Below the pieces are notes generated by a model. That model searched no databases, was not told where the DNA came from, and saw only the letters and a list, made by a program, of their open reading frames with translations. A stretch of 64,000 nucleotides of DNA, taken from contig NZ_JACTAB010000007.1 in the NCBI RefSeq assembly GCF_014486695.1, forward strand, positions 62,001 to 126,000. Reading direction: 5' to 3'. Shown here piece after piece: positions 56,838 through 64,000 of the stretch. Position 1 is the first letter of the stretch; the number at the start of each line of letters is the position of its first letter. A program made the translations under genes and the position numbers. Source of the stretch: Flavobacterium buctense. GTDB lineage: Bacteria > Bacteroidota > Bacteroidia > Flavobacteriales > Flavobacteriaceae.

Positions 56838-57155
56838 ATGATTAGTTATATAATGTCAAAGAGAACAAATGAAAGATGCCTAATTGGCATTATTCTCTGT
56901 ATCGTTGTTTTTATTTTAGGTTATTATATTTTGAATCACATTTCTACTATGGAAGATCCGCCATTAGGAAATACGATATACATACTTATTGGAAGTGCTT
57001 TAACATTTTTATCCATTTTGGGAATCATCTTGATTTTAAAATACATGTATGACAACAAAAAGAAAGCGGAAAGAAGAGAACGTAAAAGAAAAAAACACCG
57101 ATTGTTTTATTTGAAAGAATCTCAGCGAAAAAAAAGTACTAATACCGATTCTTAG
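56838..57155 (+). CDS. Small two-helix membrane protein with basic tail
   Basis: This 105-residue protein has two hydrophobic segments (LIGIILCIVVFILGYYIL, about 16-33; TIYILIGSALTFLSILGIILIL, about 46-67) and then a very basic tail (KKKAERRERKRKKHR). By the positive-inside rule both ends should face the cytoplasm. I do not recognise the family. A start at the ATG of residue 6 (56853) is also possible. It sits between the MauE fusion and the TlpA-like gene, and may be part of the same membrane redox run. Confidence 0.75.
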   Translation: MISYIMSKRTNERCLIGIILCIVVFILGYYILNHISTMEDPPLGNTIYILIGSALTFLSILGIILILKYMYDNKKKAERRERKRKKHRLFYLKESQRKKSTNTDS

Positions 57156-57215
57156 AATTATATCAATTTTAGGATTTCAAAAAATCGGATTACTTATCTT
57201 TAACAAAAAAAGAAA

Positions 57216-57719
57216 ATGAAAAAAATTGCTTTAGGTTTTATGTTAGCTATTATAGGTTTAGGCTGTTCAAATGCCCAAAAAAAAGAATTTAACAACGAAA
57301 GTTTAGACAAAAAATTAACCACTACAGATAGTACAGAAGTTACTTTCGAAAACATCCTCAAAAATCAAAAAGGTAAAGTAACCGTTATTGAAATATGGGC
57401 ATCATGGTGTAGTGATTGTGTAAAAGCAATGCCAAAAGTTAAAGAAATGCAAGCCAACAATCCAATGGTGGACTATGTATTCATCTCTATGGATAAAGCC
57501 TTTGATAAATGGAAAACCGGAATTGAAAAACACGAATTGCAAGGAAAACATTTTTGGGTAAATGATCCTAAAATGATGAAAGGGGAATTTGGAAAATCAA
57601 TCGATTTAGACTGGATTCCGAGATACATCATCCTTGATAAAAACGGTAAAATTGTTACCTATAGAGCTATAGAAACTGATTTTGAACAAATAAACGCTAC
57701 TTTAAAAACTTTACAATAA
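57216..57719 (+). CDS. TlpA-like periplasmic thioredoxin
   Basis: This 167-residue protein has an N-terminal signal with a Cys at position 17 (GLGCSNA), so it could be a lipoprotein with an atypical lipobox. The thioredoxin motif is W61-A-S-W64-C65-S-D-C68, and WIPRYIILD with the cis-Pro is near residue 133. The active-site dipeptide SD is unusual. Known TlpA/ResA proteins reduce cytochrome c or other envelope thiols. It overlaps tpiA by one base (TAATG). It follows the MauE-thioredoxin fusion gene by two genes. Confidence 0.88.
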   Translation: MKKIALGFMLAIIGLGCSNAQKKEFNNESLDKKLTTTDSTEVTFENILKNQKGKVTVIEIWASWCSDCVKAMPKVKEMQANNPMVDYVFISMDKAFDKWKTGIEKHELQGKHFWVNDPKMMKGEFGKSIDLDWIPRYIILDKNGKIVTYRAIETDFEQINATLKTLQ

Positions 57720-58471
57720 TGAGACAAAAGATTGTTGCCGGTAATTGGAAAATGCATAAAAATGCCGAAGAAACAGAAGATTTATTAAACGAATTGATTG
57801 ATAAATTACCCAATGATATTGAAGCACAAATTATCGTTGCGCCAACTTTTGTAAACCTTGCCTCTGCAGTTGACCATTTAGAATTTACCAATATCGGTGT
57901 AGCAGCGCAAAACATGCATCAAAATGAAAGTGGTGCATATACGGGTGAAATTTCTGCTGATATGTTAAAAAGTATAGGCGTAAATATTGTAATCCTTGGG
58001 CATTCAGAGCGTCGAGCTTATTTTCATGAAACTGATATGCTTTTGGCACAAAAAGTAACCACTGCTTTGAAACATGATATGACGGTGATTTTTTGTTTTG
58101 GTGAAGAATTAAAAGACCGACAAAATAACCAACATTTTAACGTAGTTGAAAACCAATTGCGTGATGGATTATTCCACATAGAGAATAAAGATTGGGAACA
58201 AATTATTTTAGCCTATGAGCCGGTTTGGGCTATCGGCACAGGAGAAACAGCTTCACCTGAACAAGCCCAAGAAATGCACGAATTCATTAGAGAAACTGTC
58301 AGAAAAAGATATGGAAGCGATATCGCAGAAAACGTTTCAATTTTATACGGCGGAAGTGTAAAACCTGAAAATGCCAAAGAAATATTCTCAAAACCGGATG
58401 TTGACGGTGGATTAATAGGCGGTGCTGCTTTAAAAGCGGCAGATTTTGCTGCGATTGCCAGCGCGATTTAA
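57719..58471 (+). CDS. tpiA: Triose-phosphate isomerase
   Basis: This 250-residue enzyme has AGNWKM with N9 and K11, catalytic H95 in GHSERR, catalytic base E167 in YEPVWAIGTG, and GGSVKPEN near the phosphate loop. It interconverts dihydroxyacetone phosphate and glyceraldehyde 3-phosphate in glycolysis and gluconeogenesis. Its ATG overlaps the upstream TlpA-like stop by one base. A strong terminator follows at 58496-58530. Confidence 0.97.
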   Translation: MRQKIVAGNWKMHKNAEETEDLLNELIDKLPNDIEAQIIVAPTFVNLASAVDHLEFTNIGVAAQNMHQNESGAYTGEISADMLKSIGVNIVILGHSERRAYFHETDMLLAQKVTTALKHDMTVIFCFGEELKDRQNNQHFNVVENQLRDGLFHIENKDWEQIILAYEPVWAIGTGETASPEQAQEMHEFIRETVRKRYGSDIAENVSILYGGSVKPENAKEIFSKPDVDGGLIGGAALKAADFAAIASAI

Positions 58472-58495
58472 GTTTAAATAAAATATTACAAACCT

Positions 58496-58530
58496 AAACC
58501 TTTCATTAATTTGAAAGGTTTTTTTTATAT
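58496..58530 (+). terminator. Rho-independent terminator after tpiA
   Basis: AAACCTTTCA and TGAAAGGTTT form a ten-base-pair stem around a short AT loop, followed by a run of eight T. It ends the 55097-58471 transcription unit. Confidence 0.88.
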
Positions 58531-58625
58531 TTAAATAAATTTTAATGTATTTTATCGATTTTATTTGCTTTTAATCGGTTTAAGTTCTTATTTTTACCCC
58601 AGTCACAAATCAAATAAAGTCCGTA

Positions 58626-59096
58626 ATGAAAATAAATCTTATTTTATTCTTCTTTTTGGTAAGCTTAGCAAACCTACAAGCTCAAACCGATACGCAAAAA
58701 CGATTTCAATCAGATTCTAGAAAATACTATGTTTGGAGTGCTGATTTTGAAAAGTATGAATTAGTCGAAACCGAGTATGAACACTCGGTAATTGATATTC
58801 GAGAAATTGGTTCTAAAACCAATGGTTATATTATCATCAGTATGATTGATAATGGACAGACCCGATTGCATCATGGTTCTATTTACAACTTTACCAAGGA
58901 TTCAGAAAATGAAGGCTCTTGGTCGATACAATCAAAATTCATGAGAGCGAAACTGACCTACAATCCAAAAGACAACACCATGACTTATTTGTATGACGGA
59001 GACAACAAACGCTACAAAAGATTAATGATTTTCACCGTTGCTCCGGATGAACTTCCTAATGCAAGTTTGAAAACCACTATAGTCAAAGCCGATTAA
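58626..59096 (+). CDS. Uncharacterised secreted protein
   Basis: This 156-residue protein has a signal peptide (residues 1-19, ending NLQAQ) and then a beta-rich body (KYYVWSADFEKYELVETEYEHSVIDIREIG; GSWSIQSKFMRAKLTYNPKDNTMTYLYDGDNKRYKRL). No catalytic motif or known domain is recognised. A possible promoter (TTG 58565-58567, 21-base spacer, TATTTTTA 58589-58596) lies upstream. It is located between tpiA and prmA, alone on its transcript. A lipocalin-like small barrel is one possibility. Confidence 0.75.
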   Translation: MKINLILFFFLVSLANLQAQTDTQKRFQSDSRKYYVWSADFEKYELVETEYEHSVIDIREIGSKTNGYIIISMIDNGQTRLHHGSIYNFTKDSENEGSWSIQSKFMRAKLTYNPKDNTMTYLYDGDNKRYKRLMIFTVAPDELPNASLKTTIVKAD

Positions 59097-59192
59097 ATTT
59101 CTTTTTGCAAAACCCTTTTTAGTAACTCATTCGATTGTTACCTTTGCACCAGAGACCATAAGGTCGAATTGTACGAAGTAAAAAAATAATCC

Positions 59193-60026
59193 ATGTCAAA
59201 TATCTATTTAGGGTATCATTTTTCGGTTGAACCGAAAGAATTAGGTTCTGAAATTCTAATCGCAGAATTAGGAGAAAAACCGTTTGAAAGTTTCATTGAA
59301 ACCGACAATGGTTTTAGTGCTTACATACAAAAAAATCTTTGGACCGAAGACATTCTAAATGATATTTATCTTTTGACTTCTCCCGAGTTTACTATTTCTT
59401 ATACTATAGAAGAAATTGACCAAGTGAATTGGAATGAAGAATGGGAAAAGAATTTTGAGCCAATTGACGTAGACGGAAAATGCCATGTTCGCGCACCATT
59501 TCATCCAAAAACCGATGCTCAATTTGATATTATCATCGAACCTAAAATGAGTTTTGGTACCGGCCATCATGAAACCACACATATGATGATCCAACATTTA
59601 TTGGAAACTAAGGTTGAAGGAATGAAAACCTTAGATATGGGATGCGGAACTGCTATTTTAGCTATTTTAGCAGAAATGAAAGGCGCCAAACCCATCGACG
59701 CAATTGATATTGACAATTGGTGTTATTTGAACTCTATCGAAAATGCAGAACGCAATAATTGTCACGAAATCACTGTTTATGAAGGTGATGCCGAATTACT
59801 AAAAGGTAAAAAATACGATTTGATTATTGCCAACATCAACCGCAATATTTTGTTGAACGATATGCAACACTATGTAGATTGCTTGAATCAAAACGGCATA
59901 CTTTTATTGAGCGGCTTTTATACCGAAGACATTCCTTTTATTGATGCATCTTGTACAGAAAAAGGGTTGACTTATGTCAAGAAATTTGAGCGAAACAATT
60001 GGGTTTCCCTAAAATACACCTATTAG
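59193..60026 (+). CDS. prmA: Ribosomal protein L11 methyltransferase
   Basis: This 277-residue protein has the PrmA signature FGTGHHETTHMMI and the class I SAM methyltransferase motif LDMGCGTAILAIL, with ANINRNIL as motif IV. Residues before ~110 form the L11-binding domain. It methylates Lys and N-terminal residues of ribosomal protein L11. An exact -7 box TACCTTTG at 59139-59146 lies upstream, with a leader of ~45 bases. clpS follows after 31 bases on the same strand. Confidence 0.95.
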   Translation: MSNIYLGYHFSVEPKELGSEILIAELGEKPFESFIETDNGFSAYIQKNLWTEDILNDIYLLTSPEFTISYTIEEIDQVNWNEEWEKNFEPIDVDGKCHVRAPFHPKTDAQFDIIIEPKMSFGTGHHETTHMMIQHLLETKVEGMKTLDMGCGTAILAILAEMKGAKPIDAIDIDNWCYLNSIENAERNNCHEITVYEGDAELLKGKKYDLIIANINRNILLNDMQHYVDCLNQNGILLLSGFYTEDIPFIDASCTEKGLTYVKKFERNNWVSLKYTY

Positions 60027-60057
60027 CAATAGAAAATTTTACACTTGGTAAAACGAA

Positions 60058-60339
60058 ATGAAAATGAGCACTATAGAAAAAGTACAAGAAGACGTTTTAG
60101 TCGAAGAACAAGTTGGAATTAACAACGAAATCGTTTTGTATAACGATGATGTTAACACATTTGATCATGTAATTGACACTCTAATTAGGGTTTGCCAACA
60201 TACTGCTGAACAAGCCGAGCAATGCGCTATATTAGTTCACTATAAAGGAAAATGTACTGTAAAAACGGGTCATTATGACGAACTGAAACCACAATGTACT
60301 CAGTTATTAGAAGCTGGTTTAAGTGCTGAAATTATTTAG
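60058..60339 (+). CDS. clpS: Clp protease adaptor ClpS
   Basis: This 93-residue protein has the ClpS core: VLYNDDVNTFDHVIDTLIRVCQHTAEQAEQCAILVHYKGKCTVKTGHYDELKP. The N-terminal tail is acidic and flexible, as normal. ClpS hands proteins with N-degron residues to ClpAP/ClpCP. The start could be the second Met (MSTIEK, 60064). It follows prmA by 31 bases and lies convergent with the next gene. Confidence 0.95.
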   Translation: MKMSTIEKVQEDVLVEEQVGINNEIVLYNDDVNTFDHVIDTLIRVCQHTAEQAEQCAILVHYKGKCTVKTGHYDELKPQCTQLLEAGLSAEII

Positions 60340-60379
60340 ATTTTACTTCGCGCCTTCTTTGTGAACTTTGCGTTTCTTT

Positions 60380-60808
60380 TTACCCTTTAAACTTCCAGTC
60401 AAACTCGTCGCTATCTTTAATTATAGCACCTATTTCTACTCGAATAATACTATCGTATTCAGATTGAAGGATTAACCAATTGCTTTCGTTGAAGTGATTT
60501 TCGGTTGAATCAAAATCTTCTTGCTCCCAAGTTTTAAAAGGCAGTTCCGTTTTGATTTCGGCAACATTTTTACCCATAATCGCTTTGCCTAAAAGCGTAG
60601 CTTGAATATTGGAAGTGATAATATATCCTAAACGAAAGGCTTCATCTTCATAAAACGTCAAGCGAAGCTTTTGCTCATTGTACAAATAAATCACATTGCC
60701 GTCATCGTCCTTGAATTGTTTCGATGGCTTGCCGTAAATAGCTTCCACATGATTTTGCTTCATGCCGAATAGCAATTGGTCCACGCCATTTTTTGGATTG
60801 ATTATCAT
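60380..60808 (-). CDS. Uncharacterised cytoplasmic protein next to purM
   Basis: The ATG at 60808 gives 142 residues, starting MIINPKNGVDQLLFGM. An ATT 42 bases upstream is rejected. There is no signal peptide or helix. The sequence has a beta-rich, charged pattern (IYGKPSKQFKDDDGNVIYLYNEQKLRLTFY; EIGAIIKDSDEFDWKFK). I do not recognise the family. It is separated by ten bases from the purM stop and is likely co-transcribed with purM. Confidence 0.7.
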   Translation of the reverse strand: MIINPKNGVDQLLFGMKQNHVEAIYGKPSKQFKDDDGNVIYLYNEQKLRLTFYEDEAFRLGYIITSNIQATLLGKAIMGKNVAEIKTELPFKTWEQEDFDSTENHFNESNWLILQSEYDSIIRVEIGAIIKDSDEFDWKFKG

Positions 60809-60818
60809 TGGTTTATTT

Positions 60819-61997
60819 TTAATACTCAAACTTACCAAACTCACTTTCAATGGTGAGTTTTTTGTTTGCCGATGCTTCTACTCTACCAACAATTTGTGCG
60901 GCTACACCAAAAGATTCTGAGATGGCGATAATCTCTTGTGCAATGTCCTGAGGTACGTATAATTCCATGCGATGACCACAATTGAACACTTGGTACATTT
61001 CTTTCCAATCGGTTTTGGAATTTTCCTGTATGAGTTTGAATAATGGTGGAACAGGAAATAAATTGTCTTTGATGACATGAACGTTATCCACAAAATGCAA
61101 CACTTTAGTTTGTGCACCGCCGGAACAATGCACCATGCCGTGAATTTGGTTTGGACTGTATTTATCTAAAATCGATTTGATAATCGGAGCATAAGTTCTG
61201 GTTGGCGATAGCACTAATTTTCCTGCGTCAATAGGAGAATTTTCTACTGCATCGGTCAATTTAGTGTTTCCGGAGTAAACCAATTCATTTGGTACCGCGG
61301 CGTCAAAACTTTCCGGATATTTATCGGCTAAATAGTTGGCAAAAACATCATGACGTGCCGAAGTTAAGCCATTGCTACCCATTCCACCGTTATACCTTTT
61401 TTCATATTTGGCCTGACCGAAAGAAGCCAAACCTACAATCACATCTCCGGCTTGAATATTAGCATTATCAATCACATCAGAGCGTTTCATTCGAGCTGTT
61501 ACAGTGGAATCTACAATGATGGTTCTTACCAAATCACCAACATCTGCGGTTTCACCACCGGTTGAATGAATGGTTACGCCAAAAATTTTCAACTCGGCTA
61601 TCAGTTCTTCAGTCCCGTTGATAATGGCAGAAATCACTTCGGCAGGAATTAGGTTTTTATTTCTTCCGATAGTAGAAGACAACAAAATATTATCGGTAGC
61701 ACCAACACACAATAAGTCATCGATATTCATAATTAATGCATCTTGTGCAATACCTTTCCACACCGATATATCTCCGGTTTCCTTCCAATACATATAGGCC
61801 AAAGACGATTTGGTTCCGGCACCATCGGCATGCATAATCAAACAATAATTGTCGTCATTGGTCAAATAATCGGGAACGATTTTGCAGAAAGCTTTTGGAA
61901 ATAATCCTTTATCGATGTTTTTGATGGCGTTGTGCACATCTTCTTTGGAAGCCGAAACTCCTCGTAGATTGTAGCGTTGACTATTATCAGAGCTCAT
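60819..61997 (-). CDS. purM: Phosphoribosylformylglycinamidine cyclo-ligase
   Basis: This 392-residue protein has the PurM-type opening RYNLRGVSASKEDVHNAI, the HADGAGTKS loop, GGETADVGDLVRT and GDVIVGLASFGQAKYEKRYNGG, the AIRS N- and C-domain motifs. It is longer than the ~345-residue enterobacterial enzyme, as in other Bacteroidota. It closes the imidazole ring of AIR in purine synthesis, using ATP. On the minus strand an exact -7 box TATCTTTG (62051-62044) lies upstream, and a hairpin occurs in the leader at 62013-62028. Confidence 0.9.
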   Translation of the reverse strand: MSSDNSQRYNLRGVSASKEDVHNAIKNIDKGLFPKAFCKIVPDYLTNDDNYCLIMHADGAGTKSSLAYMYWKETGDISVWKGIAQDALIMNIDDLLCVGATDNILLSSTIGRNKNLIPAEVISAIINGTEELIAELKIFGVTIHSTGGETADVGDLVRTIIVDSTVTARMKRSDVIDNANIQAGDVIVGLASFGQAKYEKRYNGGMGSNGLTSARHDVFANYLADKYPESFDAAVPNELVYSGNTKLTDAVENSPIDAGKLVLSPTRTYAPIIKSILDKYSPNQIHGMVHCSGGAQTKVLHFVDNVHVIKDNLFPVPPLFKLIQENSKTDWKEMYQVFNCGHRMELYVPQDIAQEIIAISESFGVAAQIVGRVEASANKKLTIESEFGKFEY

Positions 61998-62012
61998 TTG
62001 TAGTTAGTTGTG

Positions 62013-62028
62013 CCTGTCAGCCGACAGG
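62013..62028. repeat. Small palindrome in the purM leader
   Basis: CCTGTC and GACAGG form a six-base-pair stem around AGCC, 16 bases before the purM start (minus strand). The sequence resembles a short repeated intergenic palindrome; any role in control of purM is unproven. Confidence 0.45.
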
Positions 62029-62096
62029 TAGATTGTTGTGGCGCAAAGATAACCAAAGATTACAGATTTAAGAAGGCATAAAGCAGATTTTTAAAC

Positions 62097-62867
62097 TTAG
62101 TTTTCCAAGATTAAAATTTCTACACGTCGGTTTTCGTTGGCTTCTATTTCATTGCGTTCCGGGATTTTGTGTATGGGTTTGGAAACGCCAAAACCTTTAT
62201 ATGACATTCGGTTTCTGTCTATTTTATTTCGCAATAAATAATTGTAAATCGCCTTGGCACGTGCGGTAGAAACATCGCCAACATCAACTTTTGTTTGACA
62301 ACAGATGTGTCCTTGGATTTCTATTTTAAGTTTTGGATTTTCTTGTAATGCACAAAGCACATCATAGAGTGTTGGTTCTGATCCGGGCACAACACGAGCT
62401 GAATTGTTGAAGAAATAAATATTAGGCAACTTGATCTTCTCGCCTACTTTCGAGTTTCTGATTTGTTTGGCGAGTTCACTTTCGACAGGTTTTGGTGTGA
62501 TTTCGGTATAAAAAATAGTTACTCTTCTATTTTCTGCTTGAATTTTAGATTGCTTAAAATCTTTTCCGTAGGCTTTTTTATCGAGTTCTTTATTGAATTT
62601 CAAGCCACTTTTTTCTAGAAGTTCACGAACACTCTCAATACGTCTTTCAGCTAAATGCTTGTTGTAATCTTTGGTATCAATACTGTCGCAAAAACCTAAA
62701 AATTTGGTAATTTCAATGCCTTTATTTTGAGCAATCCATTCATTAAGTTGTAGAATTGAACTTTGATTGGGAAAATCTTTATTGAAATCAAAAAACACTT
62801 CAAATTGCTTTTGACCCAAACAACTCAGGGAAACCAAAAAGACGAATATGACAAGTTTAGATTTCAT
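62097..62867 (-). CDS. OmpA-domain secreted protein, paralogue 1
   Basis: This 256-residue protein has a signal peptide (residues 1-18, ending LSCLGQ) and two OmpA-like (peptidoglycan-binding) domains: residues ~22-120, FEVFFDFNKDFPNQSSILQLNEWI to AENRRVTIFY, and ~150-255, IYFFNNSARVVPGSEPTLYDVLCALQENPKLKIEIQGHICC to NRRVEILILEN. The second has the full GH..C..G..N..LS..RA..V core with the NRRVEI motif. It should reside in the periplasm or be tethered to the outer membrane. It overlaps paralogue 2 by one base. Confidence 0.88.
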   Translation of the reverse strand: MKSKLVIFVFLVSLSCLGQKQFEVFFDFNKDFPNQSSILQLNEWIAQNKGIEITKFLGFCDSIDTKDYNKHLAERRIESVRELLEKSGLKFNKELDKKAYGKDFKQSKIQAENRRVTIFYTEITPKPVESELAKQIRNSKVGEKIKLPNIYFFNNSARVVPGSEPTLYDVLCALQENPKLKIEIQGHICCQTKVDVGDVSTARAKAIYNYLLRNKIDRNRMSYKGFGVSKPIHKIPERNEIEANENRRVEILILEN

Positions 62868-63712
62868 TATTTATCGACTATTAAAATTTCAACACGGCGA
62901 TTGGCTTTGCGTTCGGCTTCATTTCTTTCAGGCACTTTGTAAATCGGATCATTACTACCAAAACCTTTATAAGACAAACGATTTACTTCGATTTCAAACT
63001 TAGTTAAATACTTAAAAATAACTAAGGCTCTTCTGTAAGACAATTTGGTATCCATACCATTCGGATTGCAACAAATATGGCCGTGAATCGCTATTTTCAG
63101 CTTTGGATTGTCATATAATATTTGCAATAATTCGAGTAAAAGCGGTTCAGATTGCTCCATTATTTTCTCGGAATTAAAGTAAAAATTAATGTTATTAATC
63201 CGAATCAAATCTCCTTTTTTGGCTTTTTTAAACTTATCGGCCAACTCCGACTTCTCTTTGGTGACTAATTCCGATGAATTACTAAAAGAAATCTCTTTTT
63301 CTTCAGTAGCGACAACTGCCTTTTCCTTTAGTTTTAAAGTATAAAAAAAAGTTACTTTCCTATTCTCTTCTTGTTTTTTTGAATATTTAAAATCTTTACC
63401 AAACGGTTTTAATTCAACGTTATCACTAATAGTTATCGAGTCGTTTTTTAACAAGTCTAAAACCGAATTAATTCTTCGCATGGCTAAATCTTTGTTGTAC
63501 TGACTATCATCTACACTATCGCAATAGCCTAAAACTTTGGTTATTTCTGCCCATTTATTCTCTTTTATCCATTGGTTTAATTTTGTCAATGAGACTTGAG
63601 TTGGGACAGCTGCATTAAAATCAAAAAACACTTCAAACTGCTGTTGAGAGAAACCGAAAAAAGGTAAAAACAATAAAAAAACACAAATTTGCTTCATGCT
63701 AATTTTCGACAA
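62867..63712 (-). CDS. OmpA-domain secreted protein, paralogue 2
   Basis: This 281-residue protein has a signal peptide (ending FFGFSQQ) and the same two-domain plan as paralogue 1: FEVFFDFNAAVPTQVSLTKLNQWI near the start and FYFNSEKIMEQSEPLLLELLQILYDNPKLKIAIHGHICC to NRRVEILIVDK at the end. A longer charged linker (KEKAVVATEEKEISFSNSSELVTKEK) connects the two. Its start lies inside the end of paralogue 3 (14-base overlap) and its stop overlaps paralogue 1 by one base, so the three genes form an operon. Confidence 0.88.
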   Translation of the reverse strand: MSKISMKQICVFLLFLPFFGFSQQQFEVFFDFNAAVPTQVSLTKLNQWIKENKWAEITKVLGYCDSVDDSQYNKDLAMRRINSVLDLLKNDSITISDNVELKPFGKDFKYSKKQEENRKVTFFYTLKLKEKAVVATEEKEISFSNSSELVTKEKSELADKFKKAKKGDLIRINNINFYFNSEKIMEQSEPLLLELLQILYDNPKLKIAIHGHICCNPNGMDTKLSYRRALVIFKYLTKFEIEVNRLSYKGFGSNDPIYKVPERNEAERKANRRVEILIVDK

Positions 63713-64000
63713 TTAAAATTTCAACACGACGATTGGCGGCTCTTTCCGCTTCATTTTTTTCCGGTATAGGATAAATTGGCTGTGTGCTTCCAAAACCTTT
63801 GTAAGATAATCTGGCACGATACACTTCGTTTTTGACTAAAAAATTGTATATCGCTTTGGCTCTTTGGGTAGACAAATCGGTTCTATCGACAGGCATACAA
63901 CACAAATGACCTTGAATTTCAATTTTCAATTCGGGATTACTTTGTAAAACCAATAAGAGTTCGTATAACTTTCCACGCGATTCGTTGACTACGGCAAAAG
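63699..64000 (-). CDS. OmpA-domain protein, paralogue 3 (partial)
   Basis: The frame runs from a stop at 63699 to the right edge without interruption; the beginning is outside the window. The visible ~100 residues read FAVVNESRGKLYELLLVL, then QSNPELKIEIQGHLCC, the core repeat SYKGFGSTQPIYPIPEKNEAE and NRRVEILIVEN. They align with the C-terminal OmpA domain of paralogues 1 and 2. An internal TTG at 63953 could be mistaken for a start but is within the domain. Its stop overlaps the paralogue 2 start by 14 bases. Confidence 0.85.
   Translation of the reverse strand, partial: FAVVNESRGKLYELLLVLQSNPELKIEIQGHLCCMPVDRTDLSTQRAKAIYNFLVKNEVYRARLSYKGFGSTQPIYPIPEKNEAERAANRRVEILIVEN

Noticed and set aside
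63699..63953. A separate small gene starting at 63953
   Set aside because: The frame continues to the window edge with OmpA-like sequence; the TTG at 63953 is internal.

Overview
The window looks like a chromosomal segment of a Flavobacterium-type member of the Bacteroidota. The clues are low GC with A-rich leaders instead of Shine-Dalgarno sites, promoters of the TTG-N19/20-TAnnTTTG type, a fused SecDF, the type IX secretion regulator PorX with type A and type B T9SS cargo, an OstA-like protein, a long PurM and several families typical of flavobacteria (DUF1599, MauE-thioredoxin fusion, OmpA-like tandem). No rRNA, tRNA, IS element, prophage or CRISPR array was found. Most of the window is housekeeping; the accessory material is the surface-polysaccharide locus and a small insertion behind purA.

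Region 1-2.3 kb is a sulfur/redox-type module: an MBL-fold hydrolase with rhodanese domains (running off the left edge), a Crp/Fnr regulator with a three-cysteine cluster, and a divergent two-helix DUF2892 protein. Matching TGAT-N4-ATCA palindromes lie before the hydrolase and in the divergent spacer. Region 2.4-14.3 kb holds porX, tsaE, alanine dehydrogenase, a small DUF4258-like protein, secDF, mdh, gyrB and asnB. Region 14.5-17.1 kb is an overlapping pair, a membrane acyltransferase and a phosphoethanolamine transferase-like sulfatase-fold protein. Region 17.1-22.4 kb (minus strand) encodes a 1004-residue TPR protein, an outer-membrane beta-barrel and a GreA-like protein. ftsE follows.

Region 23.3-33.2 kb is a surface polysaccharide locus with repeatedly switching strands: a GT-C transferase, two GT2 and two GT4-like glycosyltransferases, an FdtA-like cupin, a DegT aminotransferase, a hexapeptide acetyltransferase, a FemAB/GNAT-like protein and a Wzx-type flippase. 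The cupin plus aminotransferase plus acetyltransferase suggest a dTDP-3-acetamido-3,6-dideoxyhexose; the RmlA/RmlB steps are not in the window.

Region 33.3-41.9 kb has a T9SS type B secreted protein, a TrmH-family methyltransferase, a serine beta-lactamase-like hydrolase, the RelA/SpoT enzyme, Fur and purA. Behind purA lies an approximately 2.4-kb accessory block (FKBP-like lipoprotein and a delta-60-repeat T9SS protein) bounded on the right by a second, diverged copy of the last codons and terminator of purA. A CIA30 protein, DUF2200 and a secreted GH13 amylase follow.

Region 47.6-53.5 kb is a plus-strand run: OstA-like protein, four-CXXC zinc ribbon, class III aminotransferase, TPR protein, aroE and rlmH. 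Region 53.5-62 kb has a lipoprotein with folP, DUF1599, a MauE-thioredoxin fusion, a TlpA-like thioredoxin, tpiA, prmA, clpS and purM. The right edge carries three tandem, related OmpA-domain proteins. Coding starts were shifted from early TTG/ATT codons to a later ATG where the protein family or lipoprotein signal supports it. Three genes appear to use TTG because no ATG is available.
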